Of a DNA stretch of 64,000 bases, positions 17,922 to 27,285 are shown piece by piece. Source of the stretch: Hyphomicrobiales bacterium (GTDB taxonomy: Bacteria; Pseudomonadota; Alphaproteobacteria; Rhizobiales; Rhizobiaceae); assembly GCA_900467185.1 (NCBI GenBank), contig UBPA01000003.1:620001-684000 (forward strand). The letters run 5' to 3'. Positions within the stretch are counted from its first letter, which is position 1, and the number at the start of each line of letters is the position of its first letter. The translations under genes were made by a program, and so were the position numbers. The notes beneath the pieces were generated by a model. It was given only the letters and a program-made list of their open reading frames with translations, made no database searches and had not been told where the DNA came from.

Positions 17922-19097
17922 TCAGCGGAGCGGAATCCGGCAGGTAAAGCAGGTTTCCGCTTCGTTCGAGGTGACGTCGATCGTGCCGCCATGCGCCTTG
18001 ACGATCTCCGAGGCGATGTAGAGTCCGAGGCCCAATCCTTCGCGGCCATGCTCGACAGTGGCGCGTACAAAGGGCTTGAACAGGTCGCGCTGCACGGCCT
18101 GGGGGATCGGCTTACCCGAATTGGTGACGCTGACGATGAATTCGCGTCCGACCTCCGCCGTCCGCACCCGGATGGGGCGATCGTCGTTGCCATGCGTCAG
18201 AGCATTGGCGACGAGGTTGGAGACCAGCTGGCCCATGCGGCCTTCGTCACACCGCACGAGGCAATCGCTGAAATCCGTCTCGATCGGCCGGCCGGGATTG
18301 GCGATGCTGAGTTCGGCGACCACATGCTCGAGAACCGGGCGCAGCGGCACGCGCTCGGCCTGCTCCACCGCCAGCCCGCCGCCCAGCCTGCCGCGCGCGA
18401 AATCCAGAACATTGTCGATGAGGCCCGACATGCGCACCACGCTGGCGCGCATGAGGTCCACCACGGTCTTCGACTTGTCGCTGAGGTCGGTGCGCGCCAG
18501 CATGCGCGTGCCCGCGTCGATCGAGGCCAGGGGATTGCGCAGGTCGTGGCCGAGAACCGCGATGAACTGTTCGCGCAGTTCGTTCGCATGCCGGTCCTGC
18601 TCCATCTTGCGACGGGCATCGACGTGGAAGGCGATCAGTTCGGCGAACAGCCTGAACATATCGACGATCTCAGGCGTGTTCAGCTTGTTGGGTGCAGGAT
18701 CGATGGCGCAAAGCGTGCCGAAGAAGGAGCCGTCCGAGAGAAGGATGGGGGCGGAGATGTAGCTCTGGAAGCCGTATTGCGCCGGCGTGTGATGACAAGC
18801 GAATTCCGGGTCTTCGGCCACATGCTCGATGATGACAACCTCGCGATGATCGCGGATCTCGTTGCAGATGGTCGTTTCGATCGCCAATTCATTGCCGGGG
18901 GCGACGCCGAAGTCGATCTTGTCGAGAACGCCGCAGGCGATCCAACGGCTTTCCGTGACGCGGGCGACGGCCGCAAAACCCATGCCGGTGACGCGGCAGA
19001 CGACATCGAGCACTTTCGGTACGGCATCGATCCTGGAGACGATATCGACGGATTCGGCGGCCAGATCGGGCAACGGTACACTCTCGGAACAGAACAT
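17922..19097 (-). CDS. Soluble GAF-domain sensor histidine kinase (orphan)
   Basis: A protein of 391 residues with no membrane segment. A GAF domain spans about 20-155. It is followed by a HisKA phosphoacceptor FIAVLGHDLRNPLASI (His184) and an HATPase domain with N-box LVSNLVANALTHGN and EGLGLGLYIASEIVKAHGG. The G1 box reads NSGKPIP instead of DxGxG, a substitution also seen in other GAF/phytochrome-type kinases. The start is uncertain: ATG 19097 fits the GAF boundary but has no clear ribosome-binding site, and ATG 19157 is an alternative. No response regulator is adjacent. Confidence 0.83.
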   Translation of the reverse strand: MFCSESVPLPDLAAESVDIVSRIDAVPKVLDVVCRVTGMGFAAVARVTESRWIACGVLDKIDFGVAPGNELAIETTICNEIRDHREVVIIEHVAEDPEFACHHTPAQYGFQSYISAPILLSDGSFFGTLCAIDPAPNKLNTPEIVDMFRLFAELIAFHVDARRKMEQDRHANELREQFIAVLGHDLRNPLASIDAGTRMLARTDLSDKSKTVVDLMRASVVRMSGLIDNVLDFARGRLGGGLAVEQAERVPLRPVLEHVVAELSIANPGRPIETDFSDCLVRCDEGRMGQLVSNLVANALTHGNDDRPIRVRTAEVGREFIVSVTNSGKPIPQAVQRDLFKPFVRATVEHGREGLGLGLYIASEIVKAHGGTIDVTSNEAETCFTCRIPLR

Positions 19098-19191
19098 TAG
19101 ACGTGGTTGAGAGGGTAACCTTTCGCACACCCACAAGCAATGGGCGCAACGGAGCATCTGCCCTGATGACGCTCCGTTGATGTAGCGATAT

Positions 19192-20232
19192 CTAACGTTT
19201 GAAAGGCTCCGGGCGCCGGTTGGCGCCCTGCCGCTCCAGCATCCAGCCGGGATATTCCGGGGCAAGCGCGCTGACCGTGTCGAGCCGGTCGAGATCCGCA
19301 GCATCCAGCCGCACCTCGGTGGCCTTCAGGTTTTGCTCCAGCTGTTCCAGCCGCTTGGCGCCGATGATGACGGTGCTGACGAAGGGCTTGGCGAGGATAT
19401 AGGCGAGCGCGATCTCGGCGACGCTCACGCCGTGCTTTTCGGCCACTTCGCGCATGGCAGCGACGCAGGCCCAGGCCCGGTCCTTGTCGACGGGCGGGAA
19501 GTCGAAGGCGACACGGCGGCCTTCGCCGTTTCCGGGCGCGCCGGGGCCATACTTGCCCGACAGGAGCCCGCCAGCCAGCGGCGACCAGACCATAAGGCCG
19601 AGCTTTTCTTCCAGAAGAAGAGGCGCAAGCTCGCGCTCCAGATCACGGCCGACGATCGAGTAGTAGGCCTGCAGACTGTCGAAGCGGGCGTACCCCTTGC
19701 GCTCGGAGATGCCGAGGGCCTTGGCAATCCGCCAGGCCTGCCAGTTGGAGACACCGATGTAGCGCACGAGCCCACGGGAAACGAGATCGTCCAGTGCGCG
19801 CAGCGTCTCGTCGATCGGCGTGACGGGATCGGTCGCATGGATCTGGTAGAGATCGATATGGTCGGTCTGCAGGCGCTCGAGGCTCGCCTCGACCGAGTCC
19901 ATGATATGGCCGCGGGAGGCGCCGCGGTCGTTGGGCTTGCCGCTCATCACCCCATAAACCTTGGTGGCGATGATCACATCCTTGCGGGGGACCGCATTGT
20001 TCTTCAATGCCTGTCCGAGAAGCTGCTCCGACTGACCGAAGGAGTAGACGTCGGCCGTATCGATAAAATTGATGCCGGCCGCAAGCGAGCGCTCGACGAT
20101 GCGGTCGGCGGCGTCCTGATCGACATCGGCGATGGGGCCCCAGCGCGGATCGTCCGACGGGCCGAAGGTCATCGTTCCCAGGCAGAGTTCGGAGACGAAG
20201 AGGCCGGTATTGCCAAGCTGGTTGTAGCGCAT
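19192..20232 (-). CDS. Aldo/keto reductase
   Basis: A 346-residue NADPH-dependent oxidoreductase of the aldo/keto reductase superfamily. The catalytic Asp and Tyr are seen in FIDTADVYSFGQSE, the Lys in VIIATKVYG and the His in IDLYQIHATDP. The cofactor-binding end reads FVSTVIIGAKRLEQLEQNL. It is a complete TIM barrel by length. The start at MRYNQLGNTG (20232) fits the family. The substrate is unknown. It lies downstream of dmeF on the same strand, with a gap of about 100 bases. Confidence 0.88.
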   Translation of the reverse strand: MRYNQLGNTGLFVSELCLGTMTFGPSDDPRWGPIADVDQDAADRIVERSLAAGINFIDTADVYSFGQSEQLLGQALKNNAVPRKDVIIATKVYGVMSGKPNDRGASRGHIMDSVEASLERLQTDHIDLYQIHATDPVTPIDETLRALDDLVSRGLVRYIGVSNWQAWRIAKALGISERKGYARFDSLQAYYSIVGRDLERELAPLLLEEKLGLMVWSPLAGGLLSGKYGPGAPGNGEGRRVAFDFPPVDKDRAWACVAAMREVAEKHGVSVAEIALAYILAKPFVSTVIIGAKRLEQLEQNLKATEVRLDAADLDRLDTVSALAPEYPGWMLERQGANRRPEPFKR

Positions 20233-20335
20233 GATCTGTTCCCATCCCTGTCGATATGATCGTCTTGGATCCGTCGTCACCTACTAGCTAGCGCCGGGCA
20301 CGCGCAGGTCCAGCGCATCGCCCATCCGCTCGTGC

Positions 20336-21349
20336 TCAGGCCGCCGCGGGTTCCGCCGCCTCGACCTCGATCGTGACATGCGACAGCTCGGCAATATGCG
20401 CGAGCTGCGCGCGGTAGAAGGCCGGCGGCTTCGGGCTTGCCGCCGTCAGCGCGACGATGGCGCCGTGATGGCCGGGACCCAGCTGCCAGACGTGCAGATC
20501 GGTGATCCTGACATCGCCATCCTCGACGGCGTGGCGGATTTCGTCCGGCAGGTCCTCGCCTGCCGGAACATAATCCAGCAGGACGGCGCCGCTGTCGCGC
20601 AGGAGGCCGAAGGACCAGCGGGCGATGACGAGCGCCCCGACGATGCCGATGGCGGGGTCGAGCCAGAGCCAACCGTACAGGCTGCCGAGAACCAGCGCGG
20701 CGATGGCGAGCACCGAGGTCAGCGCATCGGCGAGCACATGCAGGTAGGCGCCCCGCAGGTTGTTGTCGGTCTGACGCGCCGCCTGGGACGGATGGTCGTG
20801 GCCAGCATGATCGTGATCGTGACCGTGGGTGTGGTCATGATGGCGCCCGTCATGGCCATGACTATGATGGCTATGCCCGCCATGTCCGTGATGATGATCG
20901 CCGCCGAGCAGCCAAGCGCAGACGAGGTTGACCGCAAGGCCAAGCGCGGCGACGGCGATCGCCTGATGAAAATCGATCGACACCGGCGACCACAGCCGGA
21001 GCGCGCTTTCCCAGGCGATGAACAGCGCGACCAGCGCCAGAACGATGGCGCTGGCAAAGCCCGCGAGATCGCCGAGCTTGCCCGTGCCGAAGGTGAAGCG
21101 CGGGTTGCGGGCGTTGCGTCGCGCATAGACATAGGCCAGCGCCGTGATCAGCATCGCGGCGGCGTGGGTGGACATATGCCAGCCATCCGCCACCAGCGCC
21201 ATGGAGCCGAAGGCGGTGCCGGCCACGATTTCCGCCACCATCATGGCGGTGGTCAGCGCGATGACGATCCATGTGCGGCGCTCGTTGCGCGCGTGGTCGC
21301 GGCCAAGGAAGACGTGGTCGTGCGGGCTCGAAAGGCGGCTTTCGGTCAT
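20336..21349 (-). CDS. dmeF: Cation-diffusion-facilitator Co/Ni efflux protein DmeF
   Basis: A 337-residue CDF transporter. The N-terminal signature DHVFLGRDHARNERRTW is typical of DmeF. Transmembrane helices begin at about residue 28, and the metal-site residues ADGWH (54-58) and HVLAD (204-208) are in place. A very histidine-rich loop at 151-186 sits between TM4 and TM5, which would buffer or select Co(II)/Ni(II). The C-terminal cytoplasmic CDF domain contains the TDLHVWQLGPGHHGAIV strand. The start codon overlaps the dmeR stop as ATGA, so the two genes form a translationally coupled dmeRF operon that exports excess cobalt and nickel. Confidence 0.93.
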   Translation of the reverse strand: MTESRLSSPHDHVFLGRDHARNERRTWIVIALTTAMMVAEIVAGTAFGSMALVADGWHMSTHAAAMLITALAYVYARRNARNPRFTFGTGKLGDLAGFASAIVLALVALFIAWESALRLWSPVSIDFHQAIAVAALGLAVNLVCAWLLGGDHHHGHGGHSHHSHGHDGRHHDHTHGHDHDHAGHDHPSQAARQTDNNLRGAYLHVLADALTSVLAIAALVLGSLYGWLWLDPAIGIVGALVIARWSFGLLRDSGAVLLDYVPAGEDLPDEIRHAVEDGDVRITDLHVWQLGPGHHGAIVALTAASPKPPAFYRAQLAHIAELSHVTIEVEAAEPAAA

Positions 21350-21624
21350 TTCAGATAGGTCCTCATCACCTCGATCAGATCTGCAGCACCCCTCGCCCGC
21401 TCGGGATCGGCATCCGTATCCGGATCGGCCACATGGTTGCGGATGTGATCCTCGATCAGCTCGGCCGTCAGCCCGGTGACCGCGCCCCGCACGGAGGCGA
21501 CCTGGTTGAGAATGGCGCCACAGGGCTCATCCGCTTCCAGCGCGCGTTCGATCGCCTCCAGCTGGCCCCTGAGGCGGCGGACGCGGGCGATCAGCTTGGT
21601 CTTAGTCTTCGACAGATGCGACAT
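21346..21624 (-). CDS. dmeR: RcnR/CsoR-family metal-responsive repressor DmeR
   Basis: A 92-residue all-helical repressor. The Co/Ni ligands known from RcnR are all present at matching positions: His3, Cys35, His60 and His64. This argues for Co/Ni rather than Cu sensing, because CsoR copper sensors use a Cys-His-Cys set. It should repress dmeRF by binding the G-rich operator at 21622-21646, which touches its own start codon. No Shine-Dalgarno sequence is visible ahead of the ATG, so translation may be leaderless or weak. Confidence 0.93.
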   Translation of the reverse strand: MSHLSKTKTKLIARVRRLRGQLEAIERALEADEPCGAILNQVASVRGAVTGLTAELIEDHIRNHVADPDTDADPERARGAADLIEVMRTYLK

Positions 21625-21646
21625 AGGATAGGGGGATACCCTATAT
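21622..21646 (-). promoter_or_regulatory. DmeR operator overlapping the dmeR start codon
   Basis: On the minus strand the site has an ATAGGGTATCCCCCTAT core, with ATAGGG/CCCTAT half-sites around a C-rich centre and A/T flanks. This resembles the C-tract plus A/T-rich flank operators of RcnR/CsoR proteins and the dmeRF operator I recall from Rhizobium leguminosarum. Its downstream edge is the dmeR ATG (complement of 21622-21624). A TTGCCC -35-like box lies upstream on the minus strand near 21657-21662. Confidence 0.75.
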
Positions 21647-21740
21647 TGATCTCTCGGGCAATCCGTTGCTGCGGATGCGAACTGCCGTGACAGCCGGGAA
21701 GCGATCGGCTACATCTTTGCGGACTCAACAGGCTGCCTTC

Positions 21741-22991
21741 ATGTCCCTTGCCGATCCCGCCTCCTCCGCCCATCCGTCCTCTGCACTCTCGTCCAGCGAC
21801 CCGGTGGCCAATCTTGCCGCCCTTATCCGCTGCCCATCCGTGACGCCTGCCGAAGGCGGTGCGCTCGGGGTGCTCGATGCCATGCTGGCACCGCTCGGCT
21901 TTGCGGTGGACCGCGTGCTCGCGCAGGAAGAGGGGACACCGGATATCGAAAACCTCTATGCCCGGCTCGGCCGTTCCGGCGATGTCCCCGGCCCACATCT
22001 GCTGTTTGCCGGCCACACCGATGTTGTGCCGGTTGGTGACGCGGCGGCGTGGACGCACCCGCCCTTCTCCGCCGCCGTCGAGAACGGCATGATGTATGGC
22101 CGCGGCGCGGTCGACATGAAGGGCGGCATCGCCTGCTTCATTGCCGCGGTCGCCCGTTACATCGAACGGCATGGTGCGCCGAAAGGGGCGATCTCCCTTC
22201 TCATCACCGGTGACGAGGAAGGCCCCGCCATCAACGGCACCACCAAGCTGCTCGACTGGGCGAAGGCCCGCGGCGAGCGCTGGGACGCCTGCATCGTCGG
22301 CGAGCCGACCAATCCCGACCGGCTCGGCGACATGATCAAGATCGGCCGCCGCGGCTCGCTGTCGGGTACGGTCATGGTTCAAGGCGTACAGGGCCATGCC
22401 GCCTATCCGCATCTGGCCGACAGCCCCGTGCGCGGTGCGCTGCAGCTTGCGACCGCGCTCATGGATCCGCCTTTCGACGCGGGCACCGAGAATTTCCAGC
22501 CGTCGAACCTCGAGGTCACAAGCCTCGATGTCGGCAATCCCGCCGTCAACGTCATTCCGGCGCGCGCGACCTTCCGCTTCAACATCCGCTTCAACGATAC
22601 GTGGGATGCCGACGGCCTCAAGGCGGAGATCATCGCGCGGCTCGACCGCGCAGCCGCAGACGGCCCGCTTCGGCCGGGTCGCGATCCCGTTCGCTACGAT
22701 CTCGTGTGGAACGAGCGGCCGAGCCATGTCTTTCTCACGCGCAGCAACCAGCTCATCTCCTCGCTGTCGTCCGCCGTCGAGGCCGTGACCGGCCGGCAGC
22801 CGGCGCTATCGACCACGGGCGGCACCTCGGATGCGCGCTTCATCAAGGATCATTGCCCGGTGGTGGAATTCGGCCTCGTCGGCCAGACGATGCATATGGT
22901 CGACGAGCGTGTGTCCGTTGCCGATCTGGAGACGCTGACAGGCATCTATCTCGCCTTTCTCGAACGCTGGTTCGACGATGCCGCAGCTTGA
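21741..22991 (+). CDS. dapE: Succinyl-diaminopimelate desuccinylase
   Basis: An M20 metallopeptidase-type enzyme of 416 residues that removes succinate from N-succinyl-LL-DAP in lysine and peptidoglycan precursor synthesis. Zinc ligands and catalytic residues appear in FAGHTDVVP (His92, Asp94), [10 protein letters not shown] (Asp125) and TGDEEGPA (Glu159/Glu160). The late [11 protein letters not shown] and VEFGLVG motifs are also present. The start at MSLADPASS (21741) is chosen; the frame is open to 21666. The end overlaps the next gene by 14 bases. dapD lies 4 kb upstream on the same strand. Confidence 0.96.
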   Translation: MSLADPASSAHPSSALSSSDPVANLAALIRCPSVTPAEGGALGVLDAMLAPLGFAVDRVLAQEEGTPDIENLYARLGRSGDVPGPHLLFAGHTDVVPVGDAAAWTHPPFSAAVENGMMYGRGAVDMKGGIACFIAAVARYIERHGAPKGAISLLITGDEEGPAINGTTKLLDWAKARGERWDACIVGEPTNPDRLGDMIKIGRRGSLSGTVMVQGVQGHAAYPHLADSPVRGALQLATALMDPPFDAGTENFQPSNLEVTSLDVGNPAVNVIPARATFRFNIRFNDTWDADGLKAEIIARLDRAAADGPLRPGRDPVRYDLVWNERPSHVFLTRSNQLISSLSSAVEAVTGRQPALSTTGGTSDARFIKDHCPVVEFGLVGQTMHMVDERVSVADLETLTGIYLAFLERWFDDAAA

Positions 22992-23577
22992 CGAGATCGG
23001 CATCTATCTCCGGGGCGTCTGGATGCTGGTGCTCGGCAAGCCGGAAGGCTTCGACTGGCTGGATCTGAGCGCCTCCGGCGTCTGGCGCTCCTTTGCCGCC
23101 ATTCTCTGGTGCCTGCCGGCCATGGCCGTCAGCTGGTCGGCCTGGAGGATGTTCTACCTTGCCAACATGCCCGACGGCTCGACGGCGGGTCTCGCCTTCA
23201 TCGCCAAGCTCTTCATCGTTGACGTCGCAACGTGGATCCTGCCGATCCTGCTGATCGTCCTGCTTGCGCGGCCGCTCGGCTACGGGCAGGCGCTGGGCGC
23301 CATCATCGTCGTCACCAACTGGTTGTCGATCCCGACCTTCTATGGCATGGCGTTTCCGGCAGCCATCCGGCTGGTCGTTCCCGGCAGCGAGGGACTGACC
23401 GGCATGCTCTCGCTGATCGCCCTCGTCGCCATCATCATCGCGATCTTCCGGGTGCTGAAGGTGATCACGGGCGGCGATCAGACGCTGCTGGCCGCAACCC
23501 TTTCCGCGCTGTTCATCCTGCCCTCGCTGATGATCGGCGAGATGCTGCAACGCAGCTTCGGTCTGCTGCCGGCATAA
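22978..23577 (+). CDS. Predicted multi-pass membrane protein of unknown function, coupled to dapE
   Basis: A 199-residue protein that I do not recognise. Hydrophobic segments are seen at roughly 35-55, 72-95, 100-122, 135-158 and 165-188, suggesting four or five membrane spans. The N-terminus is soluble and holds an aromatic stretch. No catalytic motif stands out. Its start lies 14 bases inside dapE, so its translation is likely coupled to DapE. It is convergent with truA, with 6 bases between the stops. Confidence 0.75.
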   Translation: MPQLDEIGIYLRGVWMLVLGKPEGFDWLDLSASGVWRSFAAILWCLPAMAVSWSAWRMFYLANMPDGSTAGLAFIAKLFIVDVATWILPILLIVLLARPLGYGQALGAIIVVTNWLSIPTFYGMAFPAAIRLVVPGSEGLTGMLSLIALVAIIIAIFRVLKVITGGDQTLLAATLSALFILPSLMIGEMLQRSFGLLPA

Positions 23578-23583
23578 GCGCGA

Positions 23584-24327
23584 TCAGTAATCGACCTGCA
23601 TGAAATAGAGCCCCTCCGGCGGGGCGACGGGACCGCAGGCCTTGCGGTCTCGGGCGGCAAGCGCGGCGCCCACCCGCTCGACCGGCCATTTCCCCTCACC
23701 CACCATCTTCAGCGTGCCCGCCAGCGAGCGGATCTGGTTGTGTAGGAAACTCTGGGCCGTGGCCCGGATCTCGATCACGTCGCCGTGCTGCGTCACATCC
23801 AGACGGTCGAGCGTGCGAACCGGGCTGTTGGCCTGGCAGTGGACGGAGCGGAAGGTGGTGAAATCGTGACGGCCGACCAGTGTCTGCGCGGCCGCGTGCA
23901 TCAGCGCCGCATCGAGCGGCTTCACCACCCACCAGGCCCGCTTGGCCTCCAGCGCCAGGGGCGAGCGGCGGCAGATGATGCGATAGAGGTAATGCCGGCG
24001 AAGGGCCGAGAAGCGCGCGTCGAACGTCTCCGGCACGCTCTCGGCGTCGAGGATCGCGACCCGCTCGCCATGCTGGCCGAGATGGGCGTTCAGTGCATTG
24101 CGCAGCGTTTCCGTCGGCCAGTCGCGCGTGAGATCCGTGTGGGCCACCTGCCCGCGCGCATGCACGCCGGAATCCGTGCGGCCCGCGCCGCGGACCGATA
24201 CGGTCTCGCCCGTCAGCCGCAGGATGGCGCCTTCGATGGCGCCCTGCACGGAACGGCCATTGTCCTGGCGTTGCCAGCCGACATAGGACGTCCCGTCATA
24301 TTCCACCAGAAGCCGGAAGCGCGGCAT
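23584..24327 (-). CDS. truA: tRNA pseudouridine(38-40) synthase TruA
   Basis: A 247-residue enzyme that converts U38-U40 in the tRNA anticodon arm to pseudouridine. The catalytic Asp52 lies in [14 protein letters not shown]. The N-terminal strand [16 protein letters not shown] and the C-terminal [16 protein letters not shown] match the family. It is the last gene of def-fmt-truA: the fmt stop codon immediately precedes its ATG (TGAATG). Confidence 0.97.
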   Translation of the reverse strand: MPRFRLLVEYDGTSYVGWQRQDNGRSVQGAIEGAILRLTGETVSVRGAGRTDSGVHARGQVAHTDLTRDWPTETLRNALNAHLGQHGERVAILDAESVPETFDARFSALRRHYLYRIICRRSPLALEAKRAWWVVKPLDAALMHAAAQTLVGRHDFTTFRSVHCQANSPVRTLDRLDVTQHGDVIEIRATAQSFLHNQIRSLAGTLKMVGEGKWPVERVGAALAARDRKACGPVAPPEGLYFMQVDY

Positions 24328-25263
24328 TCAGAACAGCCTCGTGCCGGCGGGAACCGGCGTGCCGCGCCGGAATTCCTCGGCCGCCAGCACCTTGCCGCCG
24401 GCCTTCTGCAGCCGCGTCAGGCGGATCGAGCCGTCGCCACAGGCAATCGTCAGGTCGTCGAAGAGAGCCGTGCCCGTCTCGCCGCCGGCCGCCTCGACCG
24501 TGGAGGCGAGAACCTTGACGCGCTCGCGCCGGCCGGCGATGTCGAGCTCGAACCAGGCGCCCGGAAAGGGCGACAGGCCGCGAATGTGATCGTGGACTTC
24601 CTGCGCCGGACGGGCGAAATCGATTTGGGTTTCGCCCTTGGCGATCTTGGCGGCGTAGAGAACGCCCTCTTCGCGCTGCGGGGTCAGCGGCAGATCGTCC
24701 GCCTCCAGCTTTTCCATGGCCTCGCGCATGAGGGCCGCGCCCCGCACCATGAGCCTGTCGTGCAGCACGCCCGCCGTCATATCGGGGGCGATGGTGACGA
24801 GGCTGGTGAGAGCCACGGGCCCGGTGTCGAGCCCCTTCTCCATCTTCATGACCATCATGCCGGTTTCCCGGTCGCCCGCCATGATCGCCCGCTGGATGGG
24901 GGCGGCTCCGCGCCAGCGCGGCAGCAGGGACGCATGGCCGTTGTAGCAGCCGAGCCGCGTCCCCGACAGGATCGCTTCCGGCAGGAGCAGGCCATAGGCC
25001 ACGACCACGGCCACATCGGCATCGAGCGCGCGAAACGCCTCGCGGTCTTCGTCGGCCTTGAAATTTGCTGGCGTGCGGACCTCGATGCCGAGCAGTTCGG
25101 CCGCCTGATGCACGGGAGACTTCTGCAGGTCGAGCCCGCGCCGGCCGCCGGGGCGCGGCGGCTGGGTGTAGACGGCGACGATCGTGTGGCCGGCCTGCGC
25201 CAGCGCGGCGAGCGTCGGCACGGAGAACTCCGGTGTTCCCATGAAAATGATGCGCAGCGGCAT
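24328..25263 (-). CDS. fmt: Methionyl-tRNA formyltransferase
   Basis: A 311-residue enzyme that formylates initiator Met-tRNA. Catalytic residues are visible as Asn108 and His110 in [15 protein letters not shown] and Asp146 in KGLDTGP. The N-terminus [13 protein letters not shown] is characteristic and sets the start at 25263; the frame extends upstream without family similarity. It sits between def and truA in the expected operon order, 56 bases after def. Confidence 0.97.
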   Translation of the reverse strand: MPLRIIFMGTPEFSVPTLAALAQAGHTIVAVYTQPPRPGGRRGLDLQKSPVHQAAELLGIEVRTPANFKADEDREAFRALDADVAVVVAYGLLLPEAILSGTRLGCYNGHASLLPRWRGAAPIQRAIMAGDRETGMMVMKMEKGLDTGPVALTSLVTIAPDMTAGVLHDRLMVRGAALMREAMEKLEADDLPLTPQREEGVLYAAKIAKGETQIDFARPAQEVHDHIRGLSPFPGAWFELDIAGRRERVKVLASTVEAAGGETGTALFDDLTIACGDGSIRLTRLQKAGGKVLAAEEFRRGTPVPAGTRLF

Positions 25264-25319
25264 GATGGCCTCCCTCTCGATAGTGCGGTCGCGCCGGCAG
25301 CCGACGGCGGCCGCCCCGA

Positions 25320-25844
25320 TCAGATCGCCTTCGAACCGCGGGTCTTGGCGGCCTTGGTGAATTTGCGCACGACCATTTCGCGCTTCAGCTTGGAGATATG
25401 GTCGATGAACAGCACACCGTTCAAGTGGTCGATCTCGTGCTGCAGACAGGTCGCAAGCAGGCCATCGGCGGCGATTTCCTGCTGGTGGCCCTCGCGATCG
25501 AGATAGCGCAGGGTGATGCCGGCGGGACGCTCGACCTCGGCGTAATAGTCGGGGATCGACAGGCAACCTTCCTCATAGACCGAACGCTCGTCCGTCGAGG
25601 TGAGAATCTCCGGGTTGATGAAGACCTGCGGCGCCGCGTCTTCTCCCTCCTTCGCAAGGTCGATCACCAGCAAACGGCGAGGCAGGCCGATCTGGATCGC
25701 CGCCAGCCCGATGCCCGGCGCGTCGTACATGGTTTCCAGCATGTCGTCGGCGACCCGGCGCACGTCGTCATCGACACGCTCGACGGGCGCGGAGATCTGG
25801 CGAAGCAGGGGATCGGGCAGGATGATGAGAGGCTTGATCGTCAT
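25320..25844 (-). CDS. def: Peptide deformylase
   Basis: A 174-residue metalloprotease that removes the N-formyl group from nascent proteins. The three family motifs are complete: [10 protein letters not shown] (45-54), EEGCLSIP with metal ligand Cys94, and QHEIDHLNG with His136, Glu137 and His140. It is the first gene of def-fmt-truA and is divergent from rmuC, sharing a 143-base promoter region. Confidence 0.97.
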   Translation of the reverse strand: MTIKPLIILPDPLLRQISAPVERVDDDVRRVADDMLETMYDAPGIGLAAIQIGLPRRLLVIDLAKEGEDAAPQVFINPEILTSTDERSVYEEGCLSIPDYYAEVERPAGITLRYLDREGHQQEIAADGLLATCLQHEIDHLNGVLFIDHISKLKREMVVRKFTKAAKTRGSKAI

Positions 25845-25987
25845 GGCGTCGTGATAGCCGATCTTTTCTGGCGATGGAATTCGGGCACGGAGAATTTGCG
25901 CCGATTTTCACGCGGAAATTGCTGCTGATCAAGAGGATGTTCACGATTTGATCTGGCCTTGGCGATAAATTTCGATACAGTCCGGCC

Positions 25988-27223
25988 ATGAACGCTCCCT
26001 CGCCCACCGATATCATGCTTGCCGTCGCCAACGCGACCGGCCTTTCCGTGTCCGGTCTCGCCTGGCTTTTCGCGGGCGCCGTGGGTCTCGTCGCCCTTGC
26101 GATCCTTGCCGCCTTTCGTCGCCGGAGCGGCGCCAAAGCCGATACGGCACAGGAGCAGATGGCCGCGCTGATCCAGTCGCAGACGGAGATGCAGGGCCGG
26201 ATCGCGGCCATCGCCGACATCTTCGGCACGCGACAATACGAACTCAACCAGTCGATCAACCAACGTATCGACGGCATGACCCAGCGCATCGGCGCCTCGA
26301 TCACCGAGCAGACGCGGCAGACGCACGAGAACCTGCGCACGCTGCAGGAACGGCTGGCCGTCATCGACACGGCGCAGACGAACATCCAGTCTCTCGCCAG
26401 GGACATGGCCGGGCTGCAGCAGATCCTTGCCAACAAGCAGACGCGCGGCGCCTTCGGCCAGGGCCGCATGGAAACGATCATCGCCGACGGCCTGCCACAA
26501 GGCGCCTATGTCTTCCAGGCGACACTGTCCAACGCCTCGCGGCCGGACTGCATCATCCGCATGCCGAACGGCCAGCCGGGACTGGCGATCGATGCGAAGT
26601 TTCCGCTGGAGGCGTGGAACGCCATGCGGGCGACACAGACGCCGGAGCTGAAACGACAGGCATCGCTTCTCTTCCGGCGCGACATCGAGGTGCATATCAA
26701 GGATATCGCGGGGAAATATCTGATCTCCGGCGAGACGCAGGATACCGCCTTCCTGTTCGTGCCCTCCGAGTCGATCTTCGCAGACATTCACGAGCATTTC
26801 GAAAGCATCGTCCAGAAGGCGCACCGGTCGCGCGTCGTCATCGTCTCGCCCTCGCTGCTGCTCCTGTCCATTCAGGTCATCCAGGCGATCCTGCGCGACC
26901 ATCGCATGCGCCAGCAGGCGCACCTGATCCAGGACGAGGTGGTGCGGCTGATGGAGGACCTTTCGCGGCTGGACGAGCGGGTGCGTAAGCTGCACGGGCA
27001 CTTTACCACCACGCAGAAGGATGTCGACGACATCCTGATCTCCTCCGACAAGCTGAAACGCCGCGGGGCGAAGATCGAGGCTCTCGACCTGCAGCAGGAG
27101 GGTGGAGGCGTCGCGTCTGGGGATCCCACGTCACCCGTGCAGGGCGGTTCGCAGCCCGGACAGACGCCTGCCCCTGGCAGCCGCATCGGTGCGCTGAAGC
27201 TGAGAGTGGTTGACGAGGACTGA
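25988..27223 (+). CDS. rmuC: DNA recombination protein RmuC homologue
   Basis: A 411-residue protein with an N-terminal membrane anchor (about residues 15-40), a long coiled-coil segment (about 50-145) and the RmuC nuclease-like core. The core is recognisable by FPLEAWNAM, the HIKDIAGKYL strand and DTAFLFVPSESIFA. RmuC limits inversions at short repeats, and in some bacteria it acts against foreign DNA. The C-terminal tail is proline/glycine rich. It is possibly followed by rbsK in the same transcript (62-base gap). Confidence 0.88.
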   Translation: MNAPSPTDIMLAVANATGLSVSGLAWLFAGAVGLVALAILAAFRRRSGAKADTAQEQMAALIQSQTEMQGRIAAIADIFGTRQYELNQSINQRIDGMTQRIGASITEQTRQTHENLRTLQERLAVIDTAQTNIQSLARDMAGLQQILANKQTRGAFGQGRMETIIADGLPQGAYVFQATLSNASRPDCIIRMPNGQPGLAIDAKFPLEAWNAMRATQTPELKRQASLLFRRDIEVHIKDIAGKYLISGETQDTAFLFVPSESIFADIHEHFESIVQKAHRSRVVIVSPSLLLLSIQVIQAILRDHRMRQQAHLIQDEVVRLMEDLSRLDERVRKLHGHFTTTQKDVDDILISSDKLKRRGAKIEALDLQQEGGGVASGDPTSPVQGGSQPGQTPAPGSRIGALKLRVVDED

Positions 27224-27285
27224 AGGCGTCGGGCAGTGTCCGGCTTACACATGCCGCTTGATGCGGCGCATTCGGGAGGCATTGC

